Assembly (NCBI GenBank): GCA_011087745.1
Contig: JAALLB010000111.1
Coordinates: forward strand, 1-6,043
Length of the DNA: 6,043 nt
Direction of reading: 5' to 3'
Source of the DNA: Hyphomicrobiales bacterium
GTDB lineage: Bacteria > Pseudomonadota > Alphaproteobacteria > Rhizobiales > Rhizobiaceae
The notes under the pieces are model-generated. The model was not told where the DNA came from. It searched no databases and saw nothing but the letters and a program-made list of their open reading frames with translations. Position 1 is the stretch's first letter; every line of letters begins with the position of its first letter. Positions 6,031 through 6,043 of the stretch are shown here, in pieces. The translations under genes were made by a program, and so were the position numbers.

Positions 6031-6043
6031 CGTTTCAGGCTTG

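Overview
The window looks like an ordinary chromosomal stretch from an alphaproteobacterium, most likely Hyphomicrobiales (Rhizobiales) or a close relative with fairly low GC (mid-40s percent by eye). This rests on three things: a SAM-II riboswitch in front of metA, which is characteristic of Alphaproteobacteria; a stand-alone bioY; and protein families (CoxE-like VWA protein, LACTB2-like metallo-hydrolase, DUF1499-like membrane protein) whose sequences resemble that group. No mobile element, CRISPR array, tRNA or rRNA was seen.

Layout. Positions 1-170 hold no clear gene, only a possible 3' end of a plus-strand gene (to 120) and a putative promoter. A SAM-II riboswitch (about 175-228) leads into metA (238-1155), which encodes a MetA-family homoserine acyltransferase. 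Its residue Glu111 predicts acetyl-CoA rather than succinyl-CoA as donor. On the same strand follow a TauD/TfdA-family 2-oxoglutarate dioxygenase gene (1211-2038) and a VWA-domain protein gene (2066-3251). A strong bidirectional terminator (3256-3282) separates these from bioY on the minus strand (3306-3899). bioY diverges from a metallo-beta-lactamase-fold hydrolase gene (3990-4904). That gene converges, with a 4-base overlap, on a minus-strand gene for a three-helix membrane protein with a DUF1499-like domain (4901-5790). The right edge (5797-6043) holds a weak hairpin and a possible 42-codon ORF with a good ribosome binding site.

The most notable feature is that three of the six main genes are broken by single-base changes, while the sequence beyond each lesion still reads as conserved protein. 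The dioxygenase has an in-frame TAA at codon 220, before its third iron ligand. The VWA gene has one extra T at 2500-2502. The DUF1499-like gene lacks one base near 5040. Either the sequence contains errors (environmental, draft or single-read data), or the locus has very recently begun to decay. Raw reads would decide.

Functional links are modest. metA is set to respond to S-adenosylmethionine through the riboswitch. bioY imports biotin and probably has its own regulated promoter. The dioxygenase and VWA genes may be co-transcribed with metA because no terminator lies between them, but no shared pathway can be proven. I did not find a convincing undescribed system here.
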